Shown here in pieces: positions 51,478 through 59,710 of a stretch of DNA of 64,000 nt. Both the position numbers and the translations under genes were made by a program. The notes under the pieces are model-generated. The model made no database searches and was not told the DNA's origin. It saw nothing but the letters and a program-made list of their open reading frames with translations. The DNA lies in the NCBI RefSeq assembly GCF_008271745.1, contig NZ_VKKZ01000021.1:372001-436000 (forward strand), read 5' to 3'. Each line of letters opens with the position of its first letter. Position 1 is the stretch's first letter. This stretch comes from Rufibacter glacialis (lineage in GTDB: Bacteria > Bacteroidota > Bacteroidia > Cytophagales > Hymenobacteraceae).

Positions 51478-51511
51478 TTTAGGCCGGTTTTTCAGGAAAA
51501 GGCCCTGAAAC
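51478..51511. repeat. Dispersed ~36-bp palindrome, copy
   Basis: TTTAGGCCGGTTTTTCAGGA then AAAGGCCCTGAAAC. One of the best copies: outer arms GTTTAGG/CCTGAAAC and inner GGC…GCC. Confidence 0.65.
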
Positions 51512-51587
51512 TACCTACGCTTTTCAGCACAAAAGTACACAATAAACCACGGAATAATTGGAGCGTCCCTTCGGCTTCCGGTATCGG

Positions 51588-52090
51588 CGGAGACACTCGT
51601 AGGCCTGAAGACACTACGAGGTCTTCTGAGCAGGCGGTGTAGAGGCCGAGAAGCAGGATCTATCCTTTTCCTAGGAGGGAATCAGTTGTTGCAAAGAAAG
51701 GAAGATGTGGGAGGAAAGGAAAGGAATGCGAAGGAGCAAAAGATAGGAAGATGTGGGAGGATAGGAATACCAAGGAGCCAAAGATAGGAATGCCAAGGAG
51801 CAAAAGATAGCAATGCGTGGGAGACAAGGCGGTGCCGTTGTCTCTACAGGGTTCTCCTCACCGTTTATGCTACTTCCCCCTGTTCCAGTCTTTCCCGAGC
51901 GCGCCTCGCTTTTGGCCCTAGATAAAAGATTACTAAGAGGAACAGACAGCTCAGGCCGAAAGGGCAGTGCGAGAGGGGAAGACGGGGCCTCGCGGCCGTG
52001 AGCGCACGGAGGGCAGCTATAGAACAAGGCAGCATAAGGGCTCTTGCATCAACCGGTCACCATGCCAGCAACGGCAAAAGGCATGCACTA
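51588..52090 (-). repeat. ~0.5-kb mosaic dispersed repeat, copy 2 (inverted)
   Basis: The reverse complement matches 11461-11947: core around 51830-52030 is about 90% identical by eye, including CCCTTTCGGCCTGAGCTGTC. The pyrimidine-rich tandem part (about 51690-51830) has more units than copy 1, with repeats of GCTCCTTGGCATTCCTATCT, and the hairpin module closes it. Lies between the MdlB-like exporter and truA. Confidence 0.75.
51591..51624. repeat. AGAC-CTCGTAG hairpin module, copy 3
   Basis: AGAC-A-CTCGTAG and CTACGAG-GTCT with an 11-base loop; arm sequences are the same as at 17773-17807. Confidence 0.65.
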
Positions 52091-52118
52091 GGGTTTCGTA
52101 GTATTATAGAGAAGTCCG

Positions 52119-52913
52119 CTATTCCTTCATCGCGGCCTTAGCCGCCAATTCAAACAACGCTTTCTGCTGGGCAAAATAACCAGCGGGATATTCTACCCGG
52201 TACAGGAACAACCCTTCGGCGGGAGCCGCCCCACTGGCCAGGCGCCGGTCTTGCCGTTCTATGGCGTCTCTGAACTGCACTGCCGTGAGTTTTCCTTTGC
52301 CTACGTCCAGGAGCGTACCTACCACCAGCCGTACCATGCCCCGCAGAAACCGATTGGCTTTGATAGTGAAGATGAGCAAGTCGCCCTCTTCCCGCCAATG
52401 GGCGTGGGTAATGGTGCACCTATAGTGCTTGGTATCGCCTTTTACTTTGGAGAAGGTGGTGAAGTCTTCCAGGTGCAGCAAAGCCTGGGCAGCCTGGTTC
52501 ATGCTGTCCACATCTGGGGTTCTGGACAGGTAGTGCGCGTGCCGTACCAGAAAGGGATTTTTCTGGCGCGTGATGCGGTATTCATACGTTCGACTGATGG
52601 CATCAAACCGGGTGTGCGCTTCAGGCCCCACCGGCATGACCTGGCCTACTACAATATCCGGGGGAAGGATACGGTTCAGCTTGTGTTGGATTTCTGCGGG
52701 CGGAAGCACTTGGGGCAAATCCACATGCACCCATTGCTGGGCGGCATGCACGCCCGTATCAGTGCGGCCGCTGCCTACCGTCTCCACCTGAGGAAGGCGG
52801 AACACCTTGCGCAGGCCATCATCCAGCACCTCTTGCACCGTGAGGGCGTTGGGCTGCAGTTGCCAACCGTGGAACCTGGTGCCATCATACGCCACTTCTA
52901 AAAAATACCGCAT
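52119..52913 (-). CDS. truA: tRNA pseudouridine(38-40) synthase TruA
   Basis: 264 residues. The catalytic Asp52 lies in GSGRTDTGVHA; other family motifs are LEVAYDGTRFHGWQLQP at the start, FDAISRTYEYRI near 105, NRFLRGMVRLVVGTLLDVG near 200 and PAEGLFLYRVEYP near the end. TruA isomerises uridines 38-40 in tRNA anticodon arms. Alone on the minus strand between repeat-containing gaps. Confidence 0.96.
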   Translation of the reverse strand: MRYFLEVAYDGTRFHGWQLQPNALTVQEVLDDGLRKVFRLPQVETVGSGRTDTGVHAAQQWVHVDLPQVLPPAEIQHKLNRILPPDIVVGQVMPVGPEAHTRFDAISRTYEYRITRQKNPFLVRHAHYLSRTPDVDSMNQAAQALLHLEDFTTFSKVKGDTKHYRCTITHAHWREEGDLLIFTIKANRFLRGMVRLVVGTLLDVGKGKLTAVQFRDAIERQDRRLASGAAPAEGLFLYRVEYPAGYFAQQKALFELAAKAAMKE

Positions 52914-52960
52914 GGGGCAAAGATACAGAATTGAGGCGTGAGTCTCAGAAACTGCTCGCT

Positions 52961-53020
52961 CTAGGCCTGAAACCCAGGGCCGGTTTTTAGGCCCTTTTCC
53001 TGAAAACCGCCTGAAAATGG
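52961..53020. repeat. Dispersed palindrome, compound copy
   Basis: CTAGGCCTGAAACCCAGGGC is followed by CGGTTTTTAGG and CCTTTTCCTGAAAACCGCCT then GAAAAT. It looks like one element with a CTGAAAACCG right half plus an extra half-site, giving CGGTTTT/AAAACCG arms. Confidence 0.55.
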
Positions 53021-53103
53021 CATAGCGCTATCAAAGAGTAGCCGACAACAAGAACGAGCTTCTAGCAAGGGCTATCCTTCTTGGGAGGCGCCAAAAGCCG
53101 CCG

Positions 53104-53544
53104 TTAGGGTCTCACCAAGGTAGCACCTCTTTCTGACTGCCAGGCCGCTTGGCGGGCATCGCGCTGGCGTTCATACCGTTCCTGCAAGGCCTGTTTGTCG
53201 CGCTCGTACTCCTGCTTCAGGCGGGCCATTTCCTGCTCCAGGCTGCTGGTGCTGCTGTTGGCCTTGGCGAAATGGTCGTTCAGCCGGTGTTGCCGCCGGT
53301 TATAGTCTTCCTTGAGGTTGGCCTGGTCTCGCTCATATTTGGCTTTGGCCTTGTTCAACGCCAAGCGGTGCTTTTCATCTTTCTTGATGGCTTTGGCCAA
53401 GGCCTTGGCCCGTTTCTTTTCCGCTTTAGAAGGTTCGTTGTACCTGCCTGCAACTGCCTGAGAATTCTGGGCTGGTGCCGCTATGGCTATTCCCCCACCA
53501 ATAGATAACATGGCCACTAAACCGAGAACCGCGAATTGTTTCAT
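53104..53544 (-). CDS. Periplasmic coiled-coil protein, unknown
   Basis: 146 residues. Signal peptide VLGLVAMLSIGGGIAIAAPA, then an almost fully helical, charged protein: Lys/Ala-rich (KAEKKRAKALAKAIKKDEKH) followed by heptad-like repeats (LEQEMARLKQEYERDKQALQ). No enzymatic motif. Likely a periplasmic structural or chaperone-like protein, by composition only. Confidence 0.7.
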   Translation of the reverse strand: MKQFAVLGLVAMLSIGGGIAIAAPAQNSQAVAGRYNEPSKAEKKRAKALAKAIKKDEKHRLALNKAKAKYERDQANLKEDYNRRQHRLNDHFAKANSSTSSLEQEMARLKQEYERDKQALQERYERQRDARQAAWQSERGATLVRP

Positions 53545-53761
53545 TTTTCTGCGCTTTTAAAGAATGGAGGCTTGCAACGTTCATGCCACCAGAGGCAATT
53601 TAGCCGCTTTGGGTAGAGTAAAAAATCCTTTCTTTGCACACTAGCCTGTGGAAAACTCCGCAAGCGCCCCAACACAACCATTAATCATCTAATAGACAAG
53701 CTTTTACCAAAGCACGCCAACTCCTCTGGCAGGTGAAGAAGGATTGCGGAGGAGGGGTATC

Positions 53762-53789
53762 TTTGATATGTAAGTTTTATGTAGTTTTG
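53762..53789 (+). promoter_or_regulatory. Bacteroidota-type promoter for the DUF4293 gene
   Basis: TTTG (53762-53765), 16 bases, TAGTTTTG (53782-53789). The -7 box fits TAnnTTTG; the spacer is shorter than the usual 19. It lies 28 bases before the ATG at 53817. Confidence 0.5.
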
Positions 53790-53816
53790 CACCTGATTCA
53801 GAAACCAAACAAGTAT

Positions 53817-54296
53817 ATGATACAGAGAGTCCAGAGCGTTTTCCTGTTTTTGATTGTGGTAGCCATGGTGGCCATGTTCTTTGTGCCCATCTGGGCGAAA
53901 ACCAACCCCGCCAATGGCCAGGAATATGCCTTAACTGCTTTTAGCCTTGGCCCGGTTACTTCTGCCGGCGCGGAAGCCGATTCCACCAGCACTATTTTCA
54001 TTGCCATTCTGGCCGGCGTGGCCGCCTTGATCGCCTTGTATGAGATTTTCCAGTACAAGAGCCGCCTTACCCAAATGAAACTGGGTTTGCTGAACTCCCT
54101 GGTGATGGCCGCCTTGATGGGCTGCGCCTTCTACTTCTCTTCTTACGTGGGCGAAGACCTGATCAAAACCAAGGAGCAGGGCGAGTACCTCTCTGGCTTT
54201 TACCTGCCGGCTGTGGGTCTGCTCATGAACGTACTGGCTAACCGCTTCATCAAGCGCGATGAGGATTTAGTACGCTCCATGGACCGCCTGCGGTAG
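53817..54296 (+). CDS. DUF4293 family membrane protein
   Basis: 159 residues from ATG 53817 (MIQRVQSVFLFL), the usual start of this family. Four membrane helices (about 7-27, 60-80, 90-112, 128-150) with a short extracytoplasmic loop after the first. MIQRVQSVFL and ANRFIKRDEDLVRSMDRLR are the family's typical ends. Function unknown; common in Bacteroidota. Confidence 0.9.
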   Translation: MIQRVQSVFLFLIVVAMVAMFFVPIWAKTNPANGQEYALTAFSLGPVTSAGAEADSTSTIFIAILAGVAALIALYEIFQYKSRLTQMKLGLLNSLVMAALMGCAFYFSSYVGEDLIKTKEQGEYLSGFYLPAVGLLMNVLANRFIKRDEDLVRSMDRLR

Positions 54297-54306
54297 GGTT
54301 AGTTTT

Positions 54307-54340
54307 AAGACACAAGACGCAGGACATAAGACGTAAGACT
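54307..54340 (+). repeat. Degenerate heptamer repeat (AAGACNC)
   Basis: AAGACACAAGACGCAGGACA then TAAGACGTAAGACT: five close repeats of AAGAC-like units directly after the DUF4293 gene. Confidence 0.5.
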
Positions 54341-54394
54341 TCTTCTTGACTCCACTTTTAGTGTTCGTTAGAGAAGAAGCAACAAAGCATCCTG

Positions 54395-54437
54395 AAACAG
54401 AAGGGGCTCCGTTATGCAACGGAGCCCCTTCTGTTTT
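54395..54437. terminator. Bidirectional terminator
   Basis: AAACAGAAGGGGCTCCGTT (54395-54413) pairs with AACGGAGCCCCTTCTGTTT (54418-54436) around ATGC. A-run on one side and T-run on the other serve both convergent genes. Confidence 0.9.
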
Positions 54438-54448
54438 AAAAGTACCCA

Positions 54449-55135
54449 CTATCTCTTGTAGAGGAAATCCTGGAGTTCCCGCTTGCTGCTGCTGAATTCC
54501 AGAGCATCTAAGACCCGGCTGAAGCGCTGGGGATCACAGACATAGCCATAAGCGAACTTCGCCAGCGCTACCCGGCGTTCTTCAAAGCTTAGGGCCTTCA
54601 TGAGCAGGAAAAGGTCTTCGGTCATGAGGCCGCCCGCGAGTTTGATTTCGCCCTTGGCGATCTCCAGCCGCCGGTCATCAAACCCTTCTTCTTTCATGAA
54701 CCGAAGCACCCGCTCTACGTCCTGCTCTTCCATGGTATAGCGGCAGACGTCGTTGCCCTGGGCCGGCGGCAAGGGACGCGACAAGGGCACCTGGTCTACT
54801 TTGCGCAGCACCAAAGGGAATGCTCTTCCGGCCACGGCCGGCGCCAACACATACACGCCCTCATATCCCCTCTCCAGGAGAACCTCGGCAGTAATGTTCT
54901 GCGCCCTGCGTCCCCGGCCCAGCACCCTAATGTTCAGCATGTGCCGGCCCGCTGGTAAGTCGGCTACGGCTACTCTGGAAGACGGGGCTACATTGATGAG
55001 GCGGCCCCCAATGTTCAGTTGGAAATATTCGCCGCGTTGGGTTTCCACCAACAGGGCGGCGTCTAAAGCGGGCTGCGCAGACAGCGCATGGCCCAGGAGC
55101 AGGAAGAAAATCCCCAGGAAGTAGAAACGTTTCAT
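54449..55135 (-). CDS. DUF4476 domain exported protein
   Basis: 228 residues from ATG 55135 with signal peptide FYFLGIFFLLLGHALSAQ. A beta-rich middle part (GGRLINVAPSSRVAVADLPA, a PEGA-like fold) is followed by a C-terminal DUF4476 helical domain (MKEEGFDDRRLEIAKGEIK … LMKALSFEERRVALAKFAYG … LEFSSSKRELQDFLYKR). Likely periplasmic or outer-membrane associated. Function unknown; the architecture is frequent in Bacteroidota. Confidence 0.88.
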   Translation of the reverse strand: MKRFYFLGIFFLLLGHALSAQPALDAALLVETQRGEYFQLNIGGRLINVAPSSRVAVADLPAGRHMLNIRVLGRGRRAQNITAEVLLERGYEGVYVLAPAVAGRAFPLVLRKVDQVPLSRPLPPAQGNDVCRYTMEEQDVERVLRFMKEEGFDDRRLEIAKGEIKLAGGLMTEDLFLLMKALSFEERRVALAKFAYGYVCDPQRFSRVLDALEFSSSKRELQDFLYKR

Positions 55136-55291
55136 GGCCAAGTCTTTAAAATAGAACGATAAACACTCTAAATCCAATATTGTGCCAAATCTATATTCAC
55201 GGACAGCCTATCCTCAAAAAGGGCTTCTTACTGTCTGTTCCGTCCCCGTGAACCTGAGCCAAAAGCATTTCCGTTCACAGCAAAAACAAAA

Positions 55292-55345
55292 TCCCTCCTG
55301 GTTTCAGGGTTGCTTTTCAAAAAGCAGCCTTGAAACCAGGAGGGA
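55292..55345 (-). terminator. Terminator of purM, built on a palindrome element
   Basis: TCCCTCCTGGTTTCA (55292-55306) and TGAAACCAGGAGGGA (55331-55345) form a perfect 15-bp stem around an inner TTGCTTTT/AAAAGCAG arm; the minus strand continues ATTTTGTTTTTG. The inner part has the same design as the dispersed palindrome, hinting how that family may end transcripts. Confidence 0.85.
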
Positions 55346-55368
55346 CAGGCCATGTACCGGACGTTCGT

Positions 55369-56538
55369 TTATCCTTCGTAATAATACTGGCCGTAGGGGC
55401 TCTGGATGGTCAATTCGTTTTTCTCGCTGGCCTCTACCCTGCCTATGATCTGGGCATCCAAGTTGAACGACTGGCTAATGCTGATCAGGTCTTGGGCAAT
55501 CGCTTCAGGCACGTACAGTTCCAGGCGGTGGCCCATGTTGAAGACCTTGTACATTTCCTGCCAGCTGGTGTTGCTCTGCTCCTGGATGAGCCGGAACAGC
55601 GGCGGCACCGGCAACAGGTTGTCTTTGATGATGTGCACGTTCCTGGTGAAGTGCAGCACCTTGGTCTGCGCGCCGCCGCTGCAATGCACCATGCCGTGCA
55701 ACTGGCTACGGTAGTCTTTCAAGATAGCCTGCACCAGCGGGGCATAGGTTCTGGTAGGCGACAGCACCAATTTGCCTACGGTAAGGCCGGTTTCTTCATT
55801 GATATCGGTGAGTTGGCAGTTGCCGGAGTACACCAGATCAGACGGTACCGCGGGGTCAAAGCTCTCTGGGTAGTTCTTGGCCAGGTAATTGGCAAACACA
55901 TCATGGCGGGCCGAGGTGAGGCCGTTACTGCCCATGCCGCCATTGTACTCGCTTTCATAGGTGGTCTGGCCGTAAGAGGAGAACCCCACAATCACATCAC
56001 CGGGTTGGATGGTATGGTTGGAAACCACGTCAGAGCGCCGCATGCGGGCCGTCACGGTGCTGTCCACGATAATGGTGCGCACCAGGTCGCCTACATCGGC
56101 GGTCTCGCCGCCGGTGCTGTAAATCCCGATGCCGTTGTCGCGCAGCATCTGCAGCACTTCCTCTGTGCCGTTAATGATGGCGGCAACCACCTCGCCGGGC
56201 ACCAGGTTTTTATTACGCCCAATGGTGGAGGAAAGCAGGATATTGTCGGTGGCGCCCACGCACAGCAGGTCATCGGTGTTCATGACAATGGCGTCCTGGG
56301 CAATGCCTTTCCAGACGGAAAGGTCACCGGTCTCGCGCCAGTAGAGGTACGCCAGGGCAGATTTGGTACCCGCGCCGTCGGCGTGCATGATGTTGCAGAA
56401 CTCGGGGTCACCCACCAGCAGATCTGGGATGATTTTGCAGAACGCCTGCGGAAATAAGCCTTTGTCTATGTTCTTGATGGCGTTGTGCACATCTTCTTTA
56501 GAGGCGGAGACGCCGCGCTGCAGATACCGGTTTTCCAT
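55369..56538 (-). CDS. purM: Phosphoribosylformylglycinamidine cyclo-ligase (AIR synthase family)
   Basis: 389 residues from ATG 56538. PurM closes FGAM to AIR with ATP in purine synthesis. AIRS-fold motifs: MHADGAGTKSALAYL near 50, IAQDAIVMNTDDLLCVGA near 85, STGGETADVGDLV near 140, VIVGFSSYGQTTYESEYNGG near 180, and MVHCSGGAQTKVLHF near 285. It is ~40 residues longer than E. coli PurM, as usual in Bacteroidota. It stands alone with its own terminator. Confidence 0.88.
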   Translation of the reverse strand: MENRYLQRGVSASKEDVHNAIKNIDKGLFPQAFCKIIPDLLVGDPEFCNIMHADGAGTKSALAYLYWRETGDLSVWKGIAQDAIVMNTDDLLCVGATDNILLSSTIGRNKNLVPGEVVAAIINGTEEVLQMLRDNGIGIYSTGGETADVGDLVRTIIVDSTVTARMRRSDVVSNHTIQPGDVIVGFSSYGQTTYESEYNGGMGSNGLTSARHDVFANYLAKNYPESFDPAVPSDLVYSGNCQLTDINEETGLTVGKLVLSPTRTYAPLVQAILKDYRSQLHGMVHCSGGAQTKVLHFTRNVHIIKDNLLPVPPLFRLIQEQSNTSWQEMYKVFNMGHRLELYVPEAIAQDLISISQSFNLDAQIIGRVEASEKNELTIQSPYGQYYYEG

Positions 56539-56569
56539 GGTGGGCAATGAATAAAAGTAGCAGACCGTT

Positions 56570-56602
56570 TATGGCCTTATTCCTCAAAAACAGCCCTGAA
56601 AC
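56570..56602. repeat. Dispersed ~36-bp palindrome, copy
   Basis: ATGGCCTTATTCCTCAAAAA then CAGCCCTGAAACCC, just upstream of the purM start. Confidence 0.5.
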
Positions 56603-56631
56603 CCAGTTCTGCCTTTTGCTGAGGCAAAAAT

Positions 56632-56664
56632 AAGAAAGCCTCCCGGTTATGGGAGGCTTTTCTT
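56632..56664. terminator. Terminator downstream of the OmpA lipoprotein gene
   Basis: AAGAAAGCCTCCC (56632-56644) and GGGAGGCTTTTCTT (56651-56664) around GGTTAT. It can work in both directions; the minus-strand OmpA gene ends about 210 bases before it. Confidence 0.8.
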
Positions 56665-56718
56665 CTGGTATTTAAAGTTAAGGCACAAACGACGCAGGGC
56701 CTCACCATGCCATCGCTG

Positions 56719-56823
56719 GCCCGAGCTTGCAGCTCATGCCTTCCCGTTGCTAAGGAATAACATGTACTTTAACGGGCAAAAGAGGATCAGGCATACGTGC
56801 GGACACAAGTTGCAAGCTCGGGC
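56719..56823. repeat. 16-bp inverted repeat with 73-bp spacer
   Basis: GCCCGAGCTTGCAGCT (56719-56734) and AGTTGCAAGCTCGGGC (56808-56823) are complementary with one mismatch. The AAGTTGCAAG part recalls the CAAGTT palindrome family at 59.6-59.9 kb. Confidence 0.5.
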
Positions 56824-56872
56824 TAAGGGGCAGTTCCAATTTCGTGCTTGCGATCAATCTTCACGCTAACGC

Positions 56873-58804
56873 TTACCGTTGTGGCTGTTCGTCAATGCGG
56901 GTCACAGTGAACTCGGTACGGCGGTTTCGCTGGTGCTGCTCCTCTGTTTTCGCATTCCGCACCACGGGCCTTGACTCCCCGTAGCCGCGCGCCGTGATGC
57001 GCTTAGGATCAATCCCTTTGGAGATGATGTAGTCTACGGCGCTCTGGGCCCTCCGCTGTGAAAGGTCCTGGTTGTAGATGTCTACCCCCCGGCTGTCTGT
57101 GTGTGAGCTCAGCTCAATGGTGATGGCGGGGTTGTCTAACAAGGTCTGCACCAGTTTATCTAACTCCACAGCGGCGTCTGGGCGTATATCAGCTTTGTCA
57201 TAGTCATAGAAGATGTTCTCTACCACAATGGCTCTGTTGCGAACAATCTTGGCCAGCGTAAGCGTGGCCGTTAGCCGGATGTTAGTGACTGGTTGGGTCA
57301 GCTGGCTTTGGGGCGGCGTTTTGCCTTGGGTTACCACGGGCTGGCGGGCGGTGAAGTACCCGGTTCTCTCCGCTACCACAGAATACACGCTGGCAGAATC
57401 CAGCCGGAAGGTGAAGTTTCCCTGGGCATCGGCGGTGGCCTCTTCTATTTTCACGCCCTGCGCGTTCTGCAGGGCTACCCGCAGGTTGCCCACGGGGGTA
57501 AGGGCGTTTGTTTTCTCGTTCCGTTCCACCACGCGACCGTCTACAAAGAAATTCACCAGTTTGGGCTGGCGCTTCACGTAGGAATACAGGTCATCGCCGC
57601 CTTGGCCGCCGGTGCGGTTAGAGGCGAAGAATCCTTGATTGTCACCGGTGATCAGGATTGAGAAGTCATCTCCCACTGAATTGATAGGCGCGCCCATGTT
57701 GATGACAGAATCACCGCTGATCCGGAAAAGATCCAGCCCGCCCAACCCGGGGTGGCCGTCTGAGGCGATGTACAGGGTACTGTCTGGCCCCACATAAGGG
57801 AAGGACTCGTTGCCGGGCGTGTTGATGGTGGGCCCCAGGTTCTCTGGGCGGGAGAAACGGCCGGCGGCATCCAGGGTCGTTTTCCAGATATCGCGCCCGC
57901 CCTGGCCGCCGCGGCGGTTGGAGGAGAAGTACAGGGTGCGGCCATCTGGCGAGAACGCGGGCGAGGCATCCCAGGCCACAGGGTCGTTGAAGCTGGCGGG
58001 ACGGGGTTCAGACCATTCGCCGGTTTTGTATTGTGAGATATACAGGTCTACGTTCTCGCTTCCGCTCTTTTTGCCGGTGTTGCCCCGGGCGAAGACCATG
58101 GTGCGACCTTCATTGGTGAACGCCGGTGAGGCATCATGCACCTCAGGGGCGTTCAATACCGCGGCGAAGGGCCTTACGGTAGGGGCCGCGGCCATGCCCG
58201 TATCTGCCACGGGCACCACGTACAAATTCAGGAAGCCTTCGCCGTTGCCTTTGTAAGTAGCGTTTTCGCGGGTAGAGGAGAAGATGAGTTCATTGTTGAG
58301 CAGAATAGGCGAGAACTCAGAAGCAGCGGTGTTGGCGGCGAGCACTGGGGTCACGATCCGGTAGGTGGGCTGGTCGCGGATAGTGGCCACCTGCTTGAGG
58401 TTATCTAGTTCCAGCTGGGCCAGCCGCATGAACGTTTTGTTGGAAGCCACGGCCAGGTAACTCTGCAACTGGGTAGCGGCTTCTTCATACTTGCCATTGG
58501 CTTTCAGGGCCATGCCGTACCGGAACATGGTTTCCTCGGTTTTACGGGCGTCCAGGGCGGCTTTGTAGTACTGCTCGGCCAGCGCCAGCCGATTAGACAA
58601 CCGGTAGGACTCTGCCAGCTTGAAGTTAACCTCGGCACCGGTACGCCCTTTCTTGAGGGCGGTCTGGTAGTGGTTAATGGCCAACTGGTATTCTTCCTGG
58701 CCAAAGTTCTTGTCGCCTTTCTGCACGGAGCTCCGGAAAGGCCCGCAAGCCGCCACCGCCAAAGACAAGGCCATTCCCAGTACAAAGGTTCTGTTCTGTC
58801 GCAT
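56873..58804 (-). CDS. PorE-like OmpA-family lipoprotein (TPR, beta-propeller, CnaB, OmpA)
   Basis: 643 residues from ATG 58804; lipobox LSLAVAAC. Domain order: TPR-like repeats (EYQLAINHYQTALKKGRTGA, about 35-130), a PD40/WD40-like propeller (about 160-410, for example FSPDGRTLYFSSNRRGGQGG), a carboxypeptidase-regulatory/CnaB-like domain (about 420-510), and an OmpA peptidoglycan-binding domain (YDYDKADIRPDAAVELDKL … SSHTDSRG … RAQSAVDYIISKGIDPKRIT). This is the order described for PorE of the type IX secretion system. Similar OmpA proteins with other roles exist, so the PorE label is likely rather than certain. Confidence 0.88.
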   Translation of the reverse strand: MRQNRTFVLGMALSLAVAACGPFRSSVQKGDKNFGQEEYQLAINHYQTALKKGRTGAEVNFKLAESYRLSNRLALAEQYYKAALDARKTEETMFRYGMALKANGKYEEAATQLQSYLAVASNKTFMRLAQLELDNLKQVATIRDQPTYRIVTPVLAANTAASEFSPILLNNELIFSSTRENATYKGNGEGFLNLYVVPVADTGMAAAPTVRPFAAVLNAPEVHDASPAFTNEGRTMVFARGNTGKKSGSENVDLYISQYKTGEWSEPRPASFNDPVAWDASPAFSPDGRTLYFSSNRRGGQGGRDIWKTTLDAAGRFSRPENLGPTINTPGNESFPYVGPDSTLYIASDGHPGLGGLDLFRISGDSVINMGAPINSVGDDFSILITGDNQGFFASNRTGGQGGDDLYSYVKRQPKLVNFFVDGRVVERNEKTNALTPVGNLRVALQNAQGVKIEEATADAQGNFTFRLDSASVYSVVAERTGYFTARQPVVTQGKTPPQSQLTQPVTNIRLTATLTLAKIVRNRAIVVENIFYDYDKADIRPDAAVELDKLVQTLLDNPAITIELSSHTDSRGVDIYNQDLSQRRAQSAVDYIISKGIDPKRITARGYGESRPVVRNAKTEEQHQRNRRTEFTVTRIDEQPQR

Positions 58805-58842
58805 CATGTGCATTCCTACGCGTTATTGGCTTAAAGACCGGG

Positions 58843-59325
58843 TTAAAAGTAACGAGCCAGCCAGGTATCTTTGGCGGGTTTGGGCCACTGCTCCTGCAAC
58901 GCCCCCACCGTTTGCACCAGGGTGTCAAAGTAGAGGGTGTCCGGAGCCAACGTTCCGGCCGTCACCAGGCCTTTTACTTCTGTCAAAGGAAGTATCTGTA
59001 CCTGGTCTTGCTGTTTGAAGGCCAACTTGGTACGGTCAAATAATTGAACGTTAAAATCCTGCTCTAATTGCCTTAAAAAGGCCACTGATTTATCTATGGA
59101 ACAGCCACTGGCCGAGGCCACTTCCTCATTGGTGGCCAGGAACAGGAAGTGGTGTTCCTTTATGGTGAAAGAGGCCTGTAAATCACGCCCATGACTGCTC
59201 CACTCCGTTACGAAATCCTGTAGCTGCTGGTTCATGCACACCTCTTCCTCTGGGGTAAGTTTGCGGTCTAACTGATATATCCACAGCCGGCTATAAGGCG
59301 GTAATTGCTCAAAAGGAACGTACAT
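58843..59325 (-). CDS. Conserved Bacteroidota protein, often mislabelled ABC transporter ATPase
   Basis: 160 residues, soluble, no signal. It has MYVPFEQLPPYSRLWIYQLD at the start and SASGCSIDKSVAFLRQLEQD in the middle, which I recognise from a conserved family in Bacteroidota annotated as ABC transporter ATPase; no Walker A or B motif is present, so that name is wrong. A conserved Cys (GCSIDKS) and a C-terminal WLARYF are noteworthy. Function unknown. Confidence 0.75.
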   Translation of the reverse strand: MYVPFEQLPPYSRLWIYQLDRKLTPEEEVCMNQQLQDFVTEWSSHGRDLQASFTIKEHHFLFLATNEEVASASGCSIDKSVAFLRQLEQDFNVQLFDRTKLAFKQQDQVQILPLTEVKGLVTAGTLAPDTLYFDTLVQTVGALQEQWPKPAKDTWLARYF

Positions 59326-59399
59326 TTTTTGTAATATGCTAATTTATAATTGACCCTCGTCTCACGTATTAAGACACAAGACTATGCTTTCGTGTTTTC

Positions 59400-59432
59400 A
59401 AGCCGGTTTTCAGGAAACAAGCCTGAAGACGA
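59400..59432. repeat. Dispersed ~36-bp palindrome, copy
   Basis: AAGCCGGTTTTCAGGAAACA then AGCCTGAAGACG. Confidence 0.55.
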
Positions 59433-59511
59433 TTTACTTCTTACAACTTTCGGTGGCAACGCGCTTGTTGGTGATGACACCAACAAAGACCGAAGTCAAA
59501 CCCCTCGTTTG

Positions 59512-59542
59512 GTAGCCGGTTTCTGAAAAACAGCCTATAATC
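59512..59542. repeat. Dispersed ~36-bp palindrome, copy
   Basis: GTAGCCGGTTTCTGAAAAAC then AGCCTATAATC. Confidence 0.55.
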
Positions 59543-59640
59543 ACCCTGCTGGTTCTTACCGGACCACCCATGCCGCCAATTTCTACCTGAGGGCTTTCAT
59601 GATGGAAGATGTAAAAGCTGAATTTTTCTCCTGTGGAGCA

Positions 59641-59687
59641 CGCAAGTTAAAAACTTGCGGCAATGAAGGCTCCAAGTTAGAAACTTG
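59641..59687. repeat. CAAGTT palindrome pair 1
   Basis: CGCAAGTTAAAAACTTGCG (59641-59659) and CAAGTTAGAAACTTG (59673-59687), centres 30 bases apart, followed by AAGCAGGAA. Confidence 0.7.
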
Positions 59688-59710
59688 AAGCAGGAAGGTT
59701 TTTTGTTTTT

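Larger units (their letters stand above)
56539..56872. other. Intergenic gap with palindrome, terminator and inverted repeat
   Basis: 334 bases. It holds a dispersed palindrome (56570-56602), a terminator (56632-56664) and an inverted repeat (56719-56823). No gene. Confidence 0.6.
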
